DNA from: Epilithonimonas sp. JDS | GTDB lineage: Bacteria > Bacteroidota > Bacteroidia > Flavobacteriales > Weeksellaceae | Length of the DNA: 64,000 nt | Direction: 5' to 3' | NCBI RefSeq assembly: GCF_021261315.1 | Contig: NZ_JAJSAX010000007.1 | Coordinates: forward strand, 1-64,000 | In this document: in pieces, positions 1 through 8,260 of the stretch | Layout of the letters: every line of letters starts with the position of its first letter | Position numbering within the stretch: the stretch's first letter is position 1 | Position numbers and translations under genes: made by a program | The notes under the pieces: model-generated | Seen by the model: only the letters and a program-made list of their open reading frames with translations | Databases searched by the model: none | Told to the model about the DNA's origin: nothing

Positions 1-35
1 CTCCTTCATTCTTTATTGAGTGAAGGAGTTTTTTT
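1..35 (+). terminator. Rho-independent terminator of an upstream gene
   Basis: Perfect 8-bp arms CTCCTTCA and TGAAGGAG enclose a 12-nt loop and are followed by a run of seven T. It must end a plus-strand gene lying left of the window. Confidence 0.8.
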
Positions 36-244
36 GTGTATATTCAAAACTAATATGAACTTGTGATATTAATTGATATAAAATTATTTAATAATTAGAT
101 TGGAATATCATTTAATCTATAATCTTAGATTTATTGTTTACGATAACATCAACTGATTTCTCAAAATGCCATTAAGGATACTTAAAATCTGTTAATCTTA
201 TAATAAAAATGTTGATTTCATTTTTTTTCGAATCTTAATTAGAT

Positions 245-252
245 TATTTTTG
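245..252 (+). promoter_or_regulatory. Possible -7 element upstream of the thioredoxin-fold lipoprotein
   Basis: TATTTTTG fits the Bacteroidota -7 consensus TAnnTTTG and lies 18 nt before the ATG at 271. I see no convincing TTTG -33 element at the right spacing, so the call rests on the -7 box alone. Confidence 0.35.
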
Positions 253-270
253 CACAAATTAATTTTTAAA

Positions 271-1767
271 ATGAAAAAATACTTAGTTCTTCTTTTAATT
301 GCTCTAATGGTAGTTTCTTGCTCCAAGATTAAAGTTGAAGGAAATGTAAAAGGAGGTTCTCCTCTGGAAAGAATAGAATTTATTGAAGCATCTGGTGTAG
401 CCACACTTCCGCTTGTGAACATTGGTCTTGATGAAAAAGGTAATTTCAAAGGCGAATTCAAAGCACCGAAAAATGGAATGTATGCGATGACTTACGCTGG
501 TAAAATGAATTTCATTTATCTAAAAAAAGGTCAGACACTAAACATTTCCGGAGATGCTGCTACTTTTCCTGAGGTTTACAAAATCGAAGGCGATGCCAAA
601 AAGAATAATGACTTCATCACAGCCACTCAAAAATATTTGGAAACTTACAGTTCTAAGTTGAACATGCAAATGCTTCAGAAAAAAGAGCCTGAGTTTTTAG
701 CTGATATTAAAAAAATCCATTCTGATCTTGAAAAAAATCTTGAAGAGAATGCTGATAAATTAGGTGCAGACAGCGAAGTGGTTAAACTTAAAAAAGATGA
801 GCTGACAACTAATATTCTGACATTCTTAGTTCAGTATCAATCGACACACGGCCAGGTGAGCGGCGATCCATCTTTCAAGGTGACAAAGAATTTCACAGAT
901 TATGAGAAAACGTTGACTGAGAATAATGACAGAATGGTTGAAAATCTTCCAGTCTACAGAAATTATTTGTTAAACAAAGTAGGCCAGGATTTCCAGACTT
1001 ATGCGGAAAAACAAACTGATAAAAATACAGCCAGTATGTCGGCGATCTTCGCAAGATTCTTATCTACTCACAAAGATCTGTCTCAGAAAACCAAAGATTA
1101 TTTGTTGGCTTTTGTAATTGCTAAATTTGATCTTAATCCTTATACTAGCGAAGTGGAAAAAGTTAAAAAAATCAGCGACGAATATATCAAGGATTCTGAA
1201 GTGAAGAAAGATCTGAACTCTGCTATCAATGCTGTGTTCGGATTGAAAAAAGGTGAAGAAGCGCCTAAAGTAAGCTTAACAAAATTAGACGGTAAATCTG
1301 GAAATCTGGAATTGAACAGCAAACCAACTTTGGTTATGAGTTATGCTTCGTGGAATCCTTACATCGGACAATCTACAATTCCTGTCTTGAAAGAGGTTGT
1401 GAACTTTTACAAGTCTAAAGTAAACTTTGCATTCGTAAATCTTGACGATACTAAAGATCAATTCACAAAGACAGCTAACGCATTGTTAAAAGGAATTCCT
1501 GGAACTAGTTATTATGCAGATGGCGGATTGCAGTCCGACTACGCAAAGAAATTCTTTATCTACGGATTCAAAATTCCTGGTTTCTTTTTACTTGACAAAG
1601 ATGGAAAGGTAGCAAGCCAGACTTTTTATAATTTAGGTGATGCTAAGTTTGTAGAAGAAATGAATAAAATTTCAGGTCTTCAGGCACCTACTGTAAATCC
1701 ACAAGCTCAACTGCAAAACGAATTGTTGCAACAGAATCCAAATGCAGATTCTGCAAAAACAAAATAA
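271..1767 (+). CDS. Thioredoxin-fold (TlpA-like) lipoprotein lacking the CxxC motif
   Basis: A 498-residue lipoprotein. The ATG at 271 is preferred over an in-frame TTG at 250 because it begins directly with a lipoprotein signal peptide ending LMVVSC (lipid Cys17). The N-terminal half resembles the DUF4369-type domain often fused to TlpA-like proteins in Bacteroidota. From about residue 330 (KGEEAPKVSL) a thioredoxin-like fold follows. Where TlpA proteins have WCxxC, this protein reads YASWNPYIGQS, so both catalytic cysteines are absent. A thiol-disulfide role is therefore unlikely; a binding or scaffold role in the periplasm is my inference. rlmD starts 3 bp after the stop, so the two are probably cotranscribed. 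Confidence 0.8.
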   Translation: MKKYLVLLLIALMVVSCSKIKVEGNVKGGSPLERIEFIEASGVATLPLVNIGLDEKGNFKGEFKAPKNGMYAMTYAGKMNFIYLKKGQTLNISGDAATFPEVYKIEGDAKKNNDFITATQKYLETYSSKLNMQMLQKKEPEFLADIKKIHSDLEKNLEENADKLGADSEVVKLKKDELTTNILTFLVQYQSTHGQVSGDPSFKVTKNFTDYEKTLTENNDRMVENLPVYRNYLLNKVGQDFQTYAEKQTDKNTASMSAIFARFLSTHKDLSQKTKDYLLAFVIAKFDLNPYTSEVEKVKKISDEYIKDSEVKKDLNSAINAVFGLKKGEEAPKVSLTKLDGKSGNLELNSKPTLVMSYASWNPYIGQSTIPVLKEVVNFYKSKVNFAFVNLDDTKDQFTKTANALLKGIPGTSYYADGGLQSDYAKKFFIYGFKIPGFFLLDKDGKVASQTFYNLGDAKFVEEMNKISGLQAPTVNPQAQLQNELLQQNPNADSAKTK

Positions 1768-1770
1768 TAA

Positions 1771-3177
1771 ATGAAACAAAGAAGAAACAAAATTCTTGAA
1801 AATATTAAACTCCTTTCCGCAGGTGCGAAAGGAGTTTCTGTTGGTAAGACAGAAGATGGTAAAACGGTCCTTGTAAAAGGTGCCGTTCCCGGAGACCTTG
1901 TCAACGTAAGAGTCAAGAAATCAAAAAGCAACTATTTCGAAGGTGAAGCGGTTGAAATCCTGGAATATTCTGAGCATAGAGTTGAGCCAAAATGTATCCA
2001 CTTCGGAGTTTGTGGCGGCTGCAAATGGCAGAATATCGCTTATGAAAAGCAACTCGATTTCAAACACAGTGAAGTGGTAAACAATATCAGAAGAATTGGC
2101 GGTTTCCCGGAATTCGAAGAGATTCCAATTCTAGGTGCGCCAGACCAGTACTTCTATCGGAACAAAATGGAGTTCTCATTTTCCAACGCCCGTTGGCTGA
2201 CACAGTATGAAATCAGTTCAGAGGAAAACTTTGGTAATAGAGATGCTTTAGGATTTCACATTCCAGGGATGTGGAGCAAAATTCTGGATCTGAAAGAATG
2301 TTGGCTTCAGGAAGATCCGTCTAACGCAATCAGATTGGCAGTAAAGAAATATGCTGTCGAAAATGGACTGGAGTTTTACGATGTCAAAGAACAAAAAGGT
2401 TTCTTAAGAACTTTGATGCTTCGTCAGAATTCCAAAGATGAATGGATGGTACTTTTCCAATTGTACAGAGAAAATAAAGCGGATAGAAATAAGTTATTTG
2501 ATTTTCTGTTAAGCCAATTCCCTCAGATTAAGACTTTGGTATTTGCGATCAATTCAAAAGGAAATGACAGTATTTACGATCTTGATATCCAGACTTACTT
2601 TGGAGAAGGTTTTATTTATGAAGAAATGGACGGTCTCAAATTTAAGATTGGTCCTAAATCTTTCTTCCAGACCAATTACAAGCAAGCCTTAGAACTATAC
2701 AGAAAAACATTGGAGTTCGCCGATCTTAAAGGTGATGAAGTGGTTTATGATTTATACACCGGAACTGGTACAATCGCACAATATGTTGCAAGAAATGCAA
2801 AACAGGTTATCGGAATTGAATCCGTTCAGGAAGCTATCGACGCAGCCATAGAACATGCGGAACTGAACGGACTTACAAACACTACTTTCTACTGTGGCGA
2901 TATGAAAAACGTCTTCAATGATGAGTTTCTGGCCAACCATCCGAAAGCAGATGTCTTGATCACGGATCCGCCAAGAGACGGGATGCACCAGAAAGTTGTG
3001 GAGCAGATTCTGAAACTGGCGCCGGAAAGGATTGTTTATGTAAGCTGTAATTCTGCAACACAGGCAAGAGATATCGCTTTGATGAAAGAAGATTACGAAT
3101 TGGTAAAGATCCTTCCGGTTGATATGTTCCCGCAAACGCATCACGTAGAGAACATTGCTTTATTGATAAGAAAATAA
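1771..3177 (+). CDS. rlmD: 23S rRNA (uracil-C5)-methyltransferase RlmD/RumA family
   Basis: A 468-residue SAM-dependent RNA methyltransferase predicted to make 5-methyluridine in 23S rRNA. An N-terminal TRAM domain (about 10-65) is followed by the iron-sulfur cluster cysteines C75, C81 and C84 in the pattern C-x5-C-x2-C, with a likely fourth Cys in LKECWL. The C-terminal half has the Rossmann methyltransferase motifs (DLYTGTGTIAQ, ITDPPRDG) and the nucleophilic cysteine in YVSCNSATQ (about residue 426). Length and motif order match the RumA/RlmD family. Exact target position cannot be read from sequence; RlmCD-like dual specificity is possible. It follows the lipoprotein gene by 3 bp. Confidence 0.9.
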   Translation: MKQRRNKILENIKLLSAGAKGVSVGKTEDGKTVLVKGAVPGDLVNVRVKKSKSNYFEGEAVEILEYSEHRVEPKCIHFGVCGGCKWQNIAYEKQLDFKHSEVVNNIRRIGGFPEFEEIPILGAPDQYFYRNKMEFSFSNARWLTQYEISSEENFGNRDALGFHIPGMWSKILDLKECWLQEDPSNAIRLAVKKYAVENGLEFYDVKEQKGFLRTLMLRQNSKDEWMVLFQLYRENKADRNKLFDFLLSQFPQIKTLVFAINSKGNDSIYDLDIQTYFGEGFIYEEMDGLKFKIGPKSFFQTNYKQALELYRKTLEFADLKGDEVVYDLYTGTGTIAQYVARNAKQVIGIESVQEAIDAAIEHAELNGLTNTTFYCGDMKNVFNDEFLANHPKADVLITDPPRDGMHQKVVEQILKLAPERIVYVSCNSATQARDIALMKEDYELVKILPVDMFPQTHHVENIALLIRK

Positions 3178-3218
3178 GGTTTAATTTAGTTTAATATCTA
3201 AAGCCTAATATCTAAAAA

Positions 3219-3692
3219 ATGAAAAACTTATTATGGATTTTCGGAGTGTTGCTGCTTCTCACAAGTTGTGGAAGTGATGATGATATCTGTCTGGGCGAAG
3301 AATCTACGCCTAGATTAAAACTCAAATTCAGAAATGCTAGTAACAATTTGTTGACAACCGTAGACACACTCTATGTAGATGTAGATTATGGGAAGACACC
3401 GCTTACGAGCATAATTTATTCTGCAAACGTGGATTCTGTGTTTGTGCCTTTGAGAATCGATGAAAGTCCTTATACAGATATTTATTTCAGAACCAGAAGA
3501 GGGCAGACAGGCAGCAAGTTGCGAGTTACTTATGATAAAAAATCAATTTATGTTTCGCCGGCTTGCGGTTTCAAAATCAATTATGAAAACCTGGAACCTG
3601 AACTCACAGGAACTACTCCCGTACAAGATATTCAAACCAATAACACAACATTGACAGATGAGAACAGCATCAATTTTTATCTGCGCTTTTAG
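3219..3692 (+). CDS. DUF6452-type lipoprotein
   Basis: A 157-residue protein with a lipoprotein signal peptide (LLLLTSC, Cys17) followed by an acidic GSDDD stretch, then a compact beta-rich domain. The pattern, including DICLGEEST near the N terminus and a conserved CGF near residue 113, matches what I know of the DUF6452 family of flavobacteria. Such genes usually sit directly upstream of a DUF6048 gene, as here, where the reading frames overlap by 35 bp. Function is unknown; the pair probably acts in the envelope. Confidence 0.75.
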   Translation: MKNLLWIFGVLLLLTSCGSDDDICLGEESTPRLKLKFRNASNNLLTTVDTLYVDVDYGKTPLTSIIYSANVDSVFVPLRIDESPYTDIYFRTRRGQTGSKLRVTYDKKSIYVSPACGFKINYENLEPELTGTTPVQDIQTNNTTLTDENSINFYLRF

Positions 3693-4326
3693 CCTCCTAT
3701 CGATTTCGCTTTTCTCCCAAACAAAAGTGGAAGAGAAGAAGCAGGATTCTGTCAAATGGAAGTACACGCCCAATTTTACCGTTGGCGTGGATGTTCTTAA
3801 TCTGGGAAGCAGTTTTTTCAGTGACAGACAGATGATTCAGGGATTTGTTTCCAGCAGAATAAGCAAGAAGGTGCACGCTGTTATAGATCTCGGTTACGAT
3901 AACAATATCTATCAGAAAAATGGTTACGATGTGAAAGCAGATGGCCTGTTTGCCAAGATTGGCGGATTCTATATGCTGTCTATGGATCCTGAGAATGATC
4001 TCAATGGTTTCTACGCCGGGGCAAAACTCGCGGGAAGTTTCTACAATCAGGAGTACAAAGCAGTGCCGGTGAAAGGTCTCAACAGTGACGGCGTTTTCAT
4101 CGCATTCGATCCTTCCACGCAGAGCAGTTACTGGATTGAGGCTTCGTTGGGAGCAAGAGTCCAGGTTTTCAGCAGCAACTTTTTTATTGATGTCAATGCT
4201 CAGCCACGATATTTGGCCTACACTACCAAGCAGGAAGAGATTAAACCGATGATTGTCCCCGGTTTTGGGAAGAGTTCCGGAAGCTTTAATATGGGTTTCA
4301 GCTGGAGCATCGCTTATAAGTTTTAA
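3658..4326 (+). CDS. DUF6048-type outer-membrane-like protein
   Basis: A 222-residue protein with an N-terminal signal peptide (SLFSQ cleavage region) and alternating beta-strands rich in aromatic residues, ending in SWSIAYKF. A terminal Phe is typical of outer-membrane beta-barrels. I assign it to DUF6048 from this pattern and its partner. The start at 3658 lies inside the upstream lipoprotein gene, so translation is probably coupled. A terminator follows 8 bp after the stop. Barrel topology is inferred and function is unknown. Confidence 0.7.
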   Translation: MRTASIFICAFSLLSISLFSQTKVEEKKQDSVKWKYTPNFTVGVDVLNLGSSFFSDRQMIQGFVSSRISKKVHAVIDLGYDNNIYQKNGYDVKADGLFAKIGGFYMLSMDPENDLNGFYAGAKLAGSFYNQEYKAVPVKGLNSDGVFIAFDPSTQSSYWIEASLGARVQVFSSNFFIDVNAQPRYLAYTTKQEEIKPMIVPGFGKSSGSFNMGFSWSIAYKF

Positions 4327-4333
4327 AATTTAG

Positions 4334-4358
4334 AGTCCGCTGTCTGCGGGCTTTTTTT
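4334..4358 (+). terminator. Terminator after the DUF6452/DUF6048 pair
   Basis: Arms AGTCCGC and GCGGGCT (one G-T pair) flank a 5-nt loop and precede a T-run. It lies just after the stop codon at 4326. Confidence 0.7.
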
Positions 4359-4382
4359 ATGCAATCGATTCAATGAGTATAA

Positions 4383-4456
4383 TTTGGGCAGCTATTCTGC
4401 TTTCCACTCCCTCCCGATTTTGCATCGGGATTCGTTCAAGTTGATCCGTAGCAGAG
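4383..4456 (+). repeat. Dispersed intergenic repeat, short subtype (copy 1)
   Basis: The element starts TTTGGGCAGC, continues with TTCCACTCCCTCCCGATTTT, contains an internal hairpin CCCGAT/ATCGGG, and ends near GCAGAG. It shares its start and hairpin with the copy at 49841 and its start with those at 11721 and 16994. It sits between two convergent genes. I see no coding capacity. Confidence 0.65.
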
Positions 4457-4540
4457 TTTTCTATATGGCTATCAAAAATAATTAAAAGTCAATTATTGAT
4501 GTTATTAAATCTCCATTTCTATTATCAAGGTTTATAAAAC

Positions 4541-4577
4541 AAAAAGCACAAAACAGATTGCCTGCTTTGTGCTTTTT
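4541..4577 (-). terminator. Bidirectional terminator at the end of sppA
   Basis: Twelve-base arms AAAAAGCACAAA and TTTGTGCTTTTT form a strong hairpin 26 bp beyond the sppA stop. The A and T runs allow it to work in both directions. Confidence 0.8.
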
Positions 4578-4602
4578 AAAAATTATACTGTTTAGATTTT
4601 TA

Positions 4603-6348
4603 CTAATTCACTTTGATATTGAATGGCATTTCCATCATTACAGAGGCTTTAGCATTAGGATCTGTTACCTGTTGGAAAATCTTGAAATTCTCTTTGCCAA
4701 TTTTATTTTTAATGACTCTAGTAGAGAAATCCTCATCGGTTTCAGAAGAGAAGATTTGCTCAAATTTTGACATTTTTGCAGGGTAAGTTGATACACCGTA
4801 GTCTTTCACCTCAGCTTTTTTTGCAGCGTAATTGATGGCGTCCTGCAAAGTTCCCAGCTCGTCTACCAGTCCGATTTGTTTTGCTCTCACGCCGGACCAG
4901 ATTCGCCCGCCGCCTACAGCATCGATTTGTTCAAAAGACTGTTTTCTGTTTACTGTTACGAAGTGTACAAAACGCTGATAGGTAGATTCTACACTTCTAG
5001 TCATAATTGTCAATGTGCCTGGACTAAGACCATTGATGGCGGAGATCATATTAGAATTGGCATTCGTCGTCACCGCATCGCTTCGTATGCCGTTCTTTGC
5101 AGCCAACTCTTTGAAGTAAGGAATTACGCCAAACACCCCGATCGATCCGGTGAGAGTATTCGGTTCGGAGAAAATCTTATCAGCGCCCATTGCGATATAG
5201 TAACCTCCCGATGCGGCATAATCTCCGAAAGAAACGATCACCGGTTTTTTGCGTTTCAGCTGCTGCATTTCGAAAAGAATTTCGTCCGATGCATTAGCAC
5301 TCCCACCAGGCGAATTGATTCGGAACACAACTGCTTTGATATCATCATCTTTCTGAAGCTTTTTGATTTCCTTCACAAAGTTTTCAGAATAAATACCGTC
5401 GTAACCTTTTCCATTGTTGATGGATCCGGAAGCGTACAGAACCGCGATTTTACTTTTACCATCCTTAGAATCGATGTCGTTTGCATATTTTGCAAAAGAG
5501 ATTTTGTTGATCTTTTTGTCAGCGTCGATGTTCAGTTTTTTCTTGATGATATTATCGTACTCACTTTTCTGAATCAGCTGATCCGCCAATTTATATTGTA
5601 AACTCAAGTTTGGAAGGTAGCTGTATAGGCTGTCTGTAATGGTTTTCAGTTCTCCGGTAGGGATTTTTCTGGATGCAGCAATCTTACTGGAAGTATTTGC
5701 CCAGATATCATTGAGGAGCGTTGAAAGCTGCTCTTTGTTTTCAGGAGAGATCTCATCTTTCAGGAATGGCTCAACCGCCGCTTTGAATTTTCCGTGACGG
5801 ATCACCTGAATGCCTATTCCATATTTTTCAGCAAAGCTTTTGAAGAAAGTAACTTCGGCAGACAGACCTTTCAGTTCTATGCCGCCGGCTGGATTCAGAT
5901 AATATTTATCCGCTACAGACCCAAGATAGTAAGCACCTTGAGAAACGGAATTACCGTAAGCGTAAACGAATTTGCCGCTCTTTTTGAAATCAATCAAAGC
6001 ATTTCTGATATCATCAAGTTGCGTAATGCCAGCATTGATATTATCTGCCTCAATACTTATTCCTTTGATTTTATCATCAGTTTTAGCATTATTAATAGCT
6101 TTTAAAACATCATACAATAAAACTGCTTTTTGTTCTTTATTAATAGAGAAAAAATCTTCCTGATCTTCGGAAGGGCTGTCTATTATTTTTGTTTTAAGAT
6201 CTAAAGTGAGAACAGAATTGGATTTGACATCCGAAGTTTCTGATATAGACGATAAAATAATAAACCCGATAAAAAATGCAAAAAACCCTGCAATCACAAT
6301 AAAAATTGCAGTTAAATTTGCGAGAACTAGTTTGAAAAAACTTTTCAT
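4603..6348 (-). CDS. sppA: Signal peptide peptidase SppA, 67K type
   Basis: A 581-residue membrane-anchored serine protease that degrades cleaved signal peptides. One N-terminal transmembrane helix lies at about residues 8-33. Two tandem ClpP/crotonase-fold domains follow, as in the long SppA type. The likely catalytic lysine is in RHGKFKAAVEPF (first domain) and the nucleophilic serine in DYAASGGYY (second domain), matching the Ser/Lys dyad of E. coli SppA. The start is well defined by the hydrophobic N terminus. The divergent folK gene begins only 21 bp away. Confidence 0.92.
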   Translation of the reverse strand: MKSFFKLVLANLTAIFIVIAGFFAFFIGFIILSSISETSDVKSNSVLTLDLKTKIIDSPSEDQEDFFSINKEQKAVLLYDVLKAINNAKTDDKIKGISIEADNINAGITQLDDIRNALIDFKKSGKFVYAYGNSVSQGAYYLGSVADKYYLNPAGGIELKGLSAEVTFFKSFAEKYGIGIQVIRHGKFKAAVEPFLKDEISPENKEQLSTLLNDIWANTSSKIAASRKIPTGELKTITDSLYSYLPNLSLQYKLADQLIQKSEYDNIIKKKLNIDADKKINKISFAKYANDIDSKDGKSKIAVLYASGSINNGKGYDGIYSENFVKEIKKLQKDDDIKAVVFRINSPGGSANASDEILFEMQQLKRKKPVIVSFGDYAASGGYYIAMGADKIFSEPNTLTGSIGVFGVIPYFKELAAKNGIRSDAVTTNANSNMISAINGLSPGTLTIMTRSVESTYQRFVHFVTVNRKQSFEQIDAVGGGRIWSGVRAKQIGLVDELGTLQDAINYAAKKAEVKDYGVSTYPAKMSKFEQIFSSETDEDFSTRVIKNKIGKENFKIFQQVTDPNAKASVMMEMPFNIKVN

Positions 6349-6369
6349 TATAAAATTAATTTGTTTGAT

Positions 6370-6786
6370 ATGTCGTACAATAGTGTGGTTTTGTTACTTG
6401 GAAGCAATATAAATAATCCGGAAAATAATATCCAAATTGCTTTGAAGAAAATAGAGAATGAAGTAGGCCCAATATTAAAAAATTCTGAATTAATTACTTC
6501 TGAACCCGTAGAGTTTGAAAGTTACAATAATTTTTGTAATATTGCAATTCAATTAAAAACACAATTTTCGCCTATAGCACTGTTAGGCCAACTGAAGAAA
6601 ATTGAAAGAGAAATGGGTCGCACCAGGGATTCTTCGGATTTTGGAAGTTATCAGGACAGGATTATAGACATAGATATCATATTATATAATAATATAAAGT
6701 TTATCTCCAATAAGCTTATTATTCCTCATCAAAAAAATCTTTATGAACGGGATTTTGCCAGAGAAATCATAAATGAAATAAGATAA
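6370..6786 (+). CDS. folK: HPPK, 6-hydroxymethyl-7,8-dihydropterin pyrophosphokinase
   Basis: A 138-residue cytoplasmic enzyme that transfers pyrophosphate from ATP to 6-hydroxymethyl-7,8-dihydropterin in folate synthesis. Diagnostic motifs are LLLGSN at the N terminus, the MGRTRD segment and the DIDIILYNN metal-binding motif (the usual R-x-IDxDIL signature), followed by IPHQ. The ATG at 6370 is preferred to an in-frame TTG at 6361 because MSYNSVVLLLGSN aligns with family N termini. Its promoter must overlap the start of sppA. Confidence 0.9.
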   Translation: MSYNSVVLLLGSNINNPENNIQIALKKIENEVGPILKNSELITSEPVEFESYNNFCNIAIQLKTQFSPIALLGQLKKIEREMGRTRDSSDFGSYQDRIIDIDIILYNNIKFISNKLIIPHQKNLYERDFAREIINEIR

Positions 6787-6801
6787 ATTGGTTTAACACA
6801 A

Positions 6802-8238
6802 ATGATTATGAAGAAAAAATTATTTTTACTACTAATGCTGCCGGTTCTTGGTTTTGCACAAACCACTGAGACCACTACAAGCAGCGAAACTCCTCAAACA
6901 CAACCATTCAACAACAAAAGCCGACTTTTTAAAGATTGGTCAATTTCCATTGGCGGAGGTGGTGCTTTTATGACCAATGCGGATCTTACGTCTTTCTATG
7001 ACGGAGATATCAATTGGGGTTACAATGGCTATATCAGTATAGATAAACAGATCACCCATACTTTTGGGCTCTCTCTTTTGTATACAAGAGGAGAAACCAA
7101 ACAGAAAGCTTATTTGAACGATGCGGCTGGGGTAGCTCACGGCTATACGAAGTTTAATCAGATTGCATTGCTAGGAGATGTTAATTTCTCTAATATTATG
7201 AGAAGGGTGGATAACAAATCTACTTTCAGATGGGCATTGCACGGTTACGCAGGAATTGGCTTTATGGGTTACAAAACTTTCTTACAGGATAACAATACCC
7301 TAAGCAAATGGCCACTCTATATCGATCAAAAAATTGGAATCGGTACTTTCAGTTACATTGGAGGTGTTGGTTTGAAATATAATGTTTCCAGATTACTCGA
7401 TTTAGAATTGCGAACCTTGTACATTGTAAGTGGTGATGAAGAATTTGATGGCGGTGGCTGGACGAGAAATGCAGCTCCAGGATATAACTTAATCAATGAT
7501 TCATACACTGATAATGCCTGGTTGGTAAATCTTGGTATTTCTTTCAAATTAGGAAAACATCCGGATCATCTTCGTTGGGTAGATCCGTTGCAGAAAGCTT
7601 ATAATAATACTGCCGCATTAGAAGAGAAATTTGCAGACTTCAAAGTTTGTGAAAAAGGAGATCTTGATAATGATGGCGTTTGTGACGATTGGGACAGACA
7701 ACTTGATACACCGGCTGGTGCGAGAGTAGATGGAGCTGGTGTTGCACTGGATCTAGATATGGATGGTGTAATTGATCTTAATGACAAATGTGTAACTGTT
7801 CCCGGACCTATTGCAAATAATGGCTGTCCGACGGAAAAAGCAGCTAGCCCACTTCCAACAAAGCAAATTGCTGTTGACGAAATCAATAAGTATTTCAATG
7901 GAATAGAATTTGAATTGAGCAAAGATGTCATCAGACCAAAATCTTACCAGGATCTGAACAAAGCTGCTGATATTATCAAAAGCTTAGGCGGAGGTGAAAG
8001 TTTTATTGTAGTTGGTGCTACAGACAGCAGAGGTTCTGCAGAATTTAATAAAAAATTATCGCAAGCCAGAGCTAATGCAGTTCTTGCTTACTTAGTAAAT
8101 AAAGGTGTATCTTCATCCGTTCTAACTGCAGAAGGCAGAGGAAAAGATGATTTGAAATATACAGAATGCGATCCGGCAACAAAATGCCCGGAGTGGAAGA
8201 ATGAAGCGAACAGAAGAGTATATTTCATCGCAAAATAA
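6802..8238 (+). CDS. OmpA family outer-membrane protein with thrombospondin-3 repeats
   Basis: A 478-residue protein with a signal peptide (VLGFAQ). It has an N-terminal eight-stranded barrel-like domain (about 40-255), calcium-binding thrombospondin type-3 motifs (DLDNDGVCDDWD, DLDMDGVIDLND) and a C-terminal OmpA peptidoglycan-binding domain with VVGATDSRGSAEFN and the NRRVYF end. A second ATG at 6808 could equally be the start. It begins 15 bp after folK and is followed 22 bp later by a close paralogue. Likely role: linking outer membrane and peptidoglycan. Confidence 0.88.
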   Translation: MIMKKKLFLLLMLPVLGFAQTTETTTSSETPQTQPFNNKSRLFKDWSISIGGGGAFMTNADLTSFYDGDINWGYNGYISIDKQITHTFGLSLLYTRGETKQKAYLNDAAGVAHGYTKFNQIALLGDVNFSNIMRRVDNKSTFRWALHGYAGIGFMGYKTFLQDNNTLSKWPLYIDQKIGIGTFSYIGGVGLKYNVSRLLDLELRTLYIVSGDEEFDGGGWTRNAAPGYNLINDSYTDNAWLVNLGISFKLGKHPDHLRWVDPLQKAYNNTAALEEKFADFKVCEKGDLDNDGVCDDWDRQLDTPAGARVDGAGVALDLDMDGVIDLNDKCVTVPGPIANNGCPTEKAASPLPTKQIAVDEINKYFNGIEFELSKDVIRPKSYQDLNKAADIIKSLGGGESFIVVGATDSRGSAEFNKKLSQARANAVLAYLVNKGVSSSVLTAEGRGKDDLKYTECDPATKCPEWKNEANRRVYFIAK

Positions 8239-8260
8239 TTAATAAAAAAAACATTCAAAT

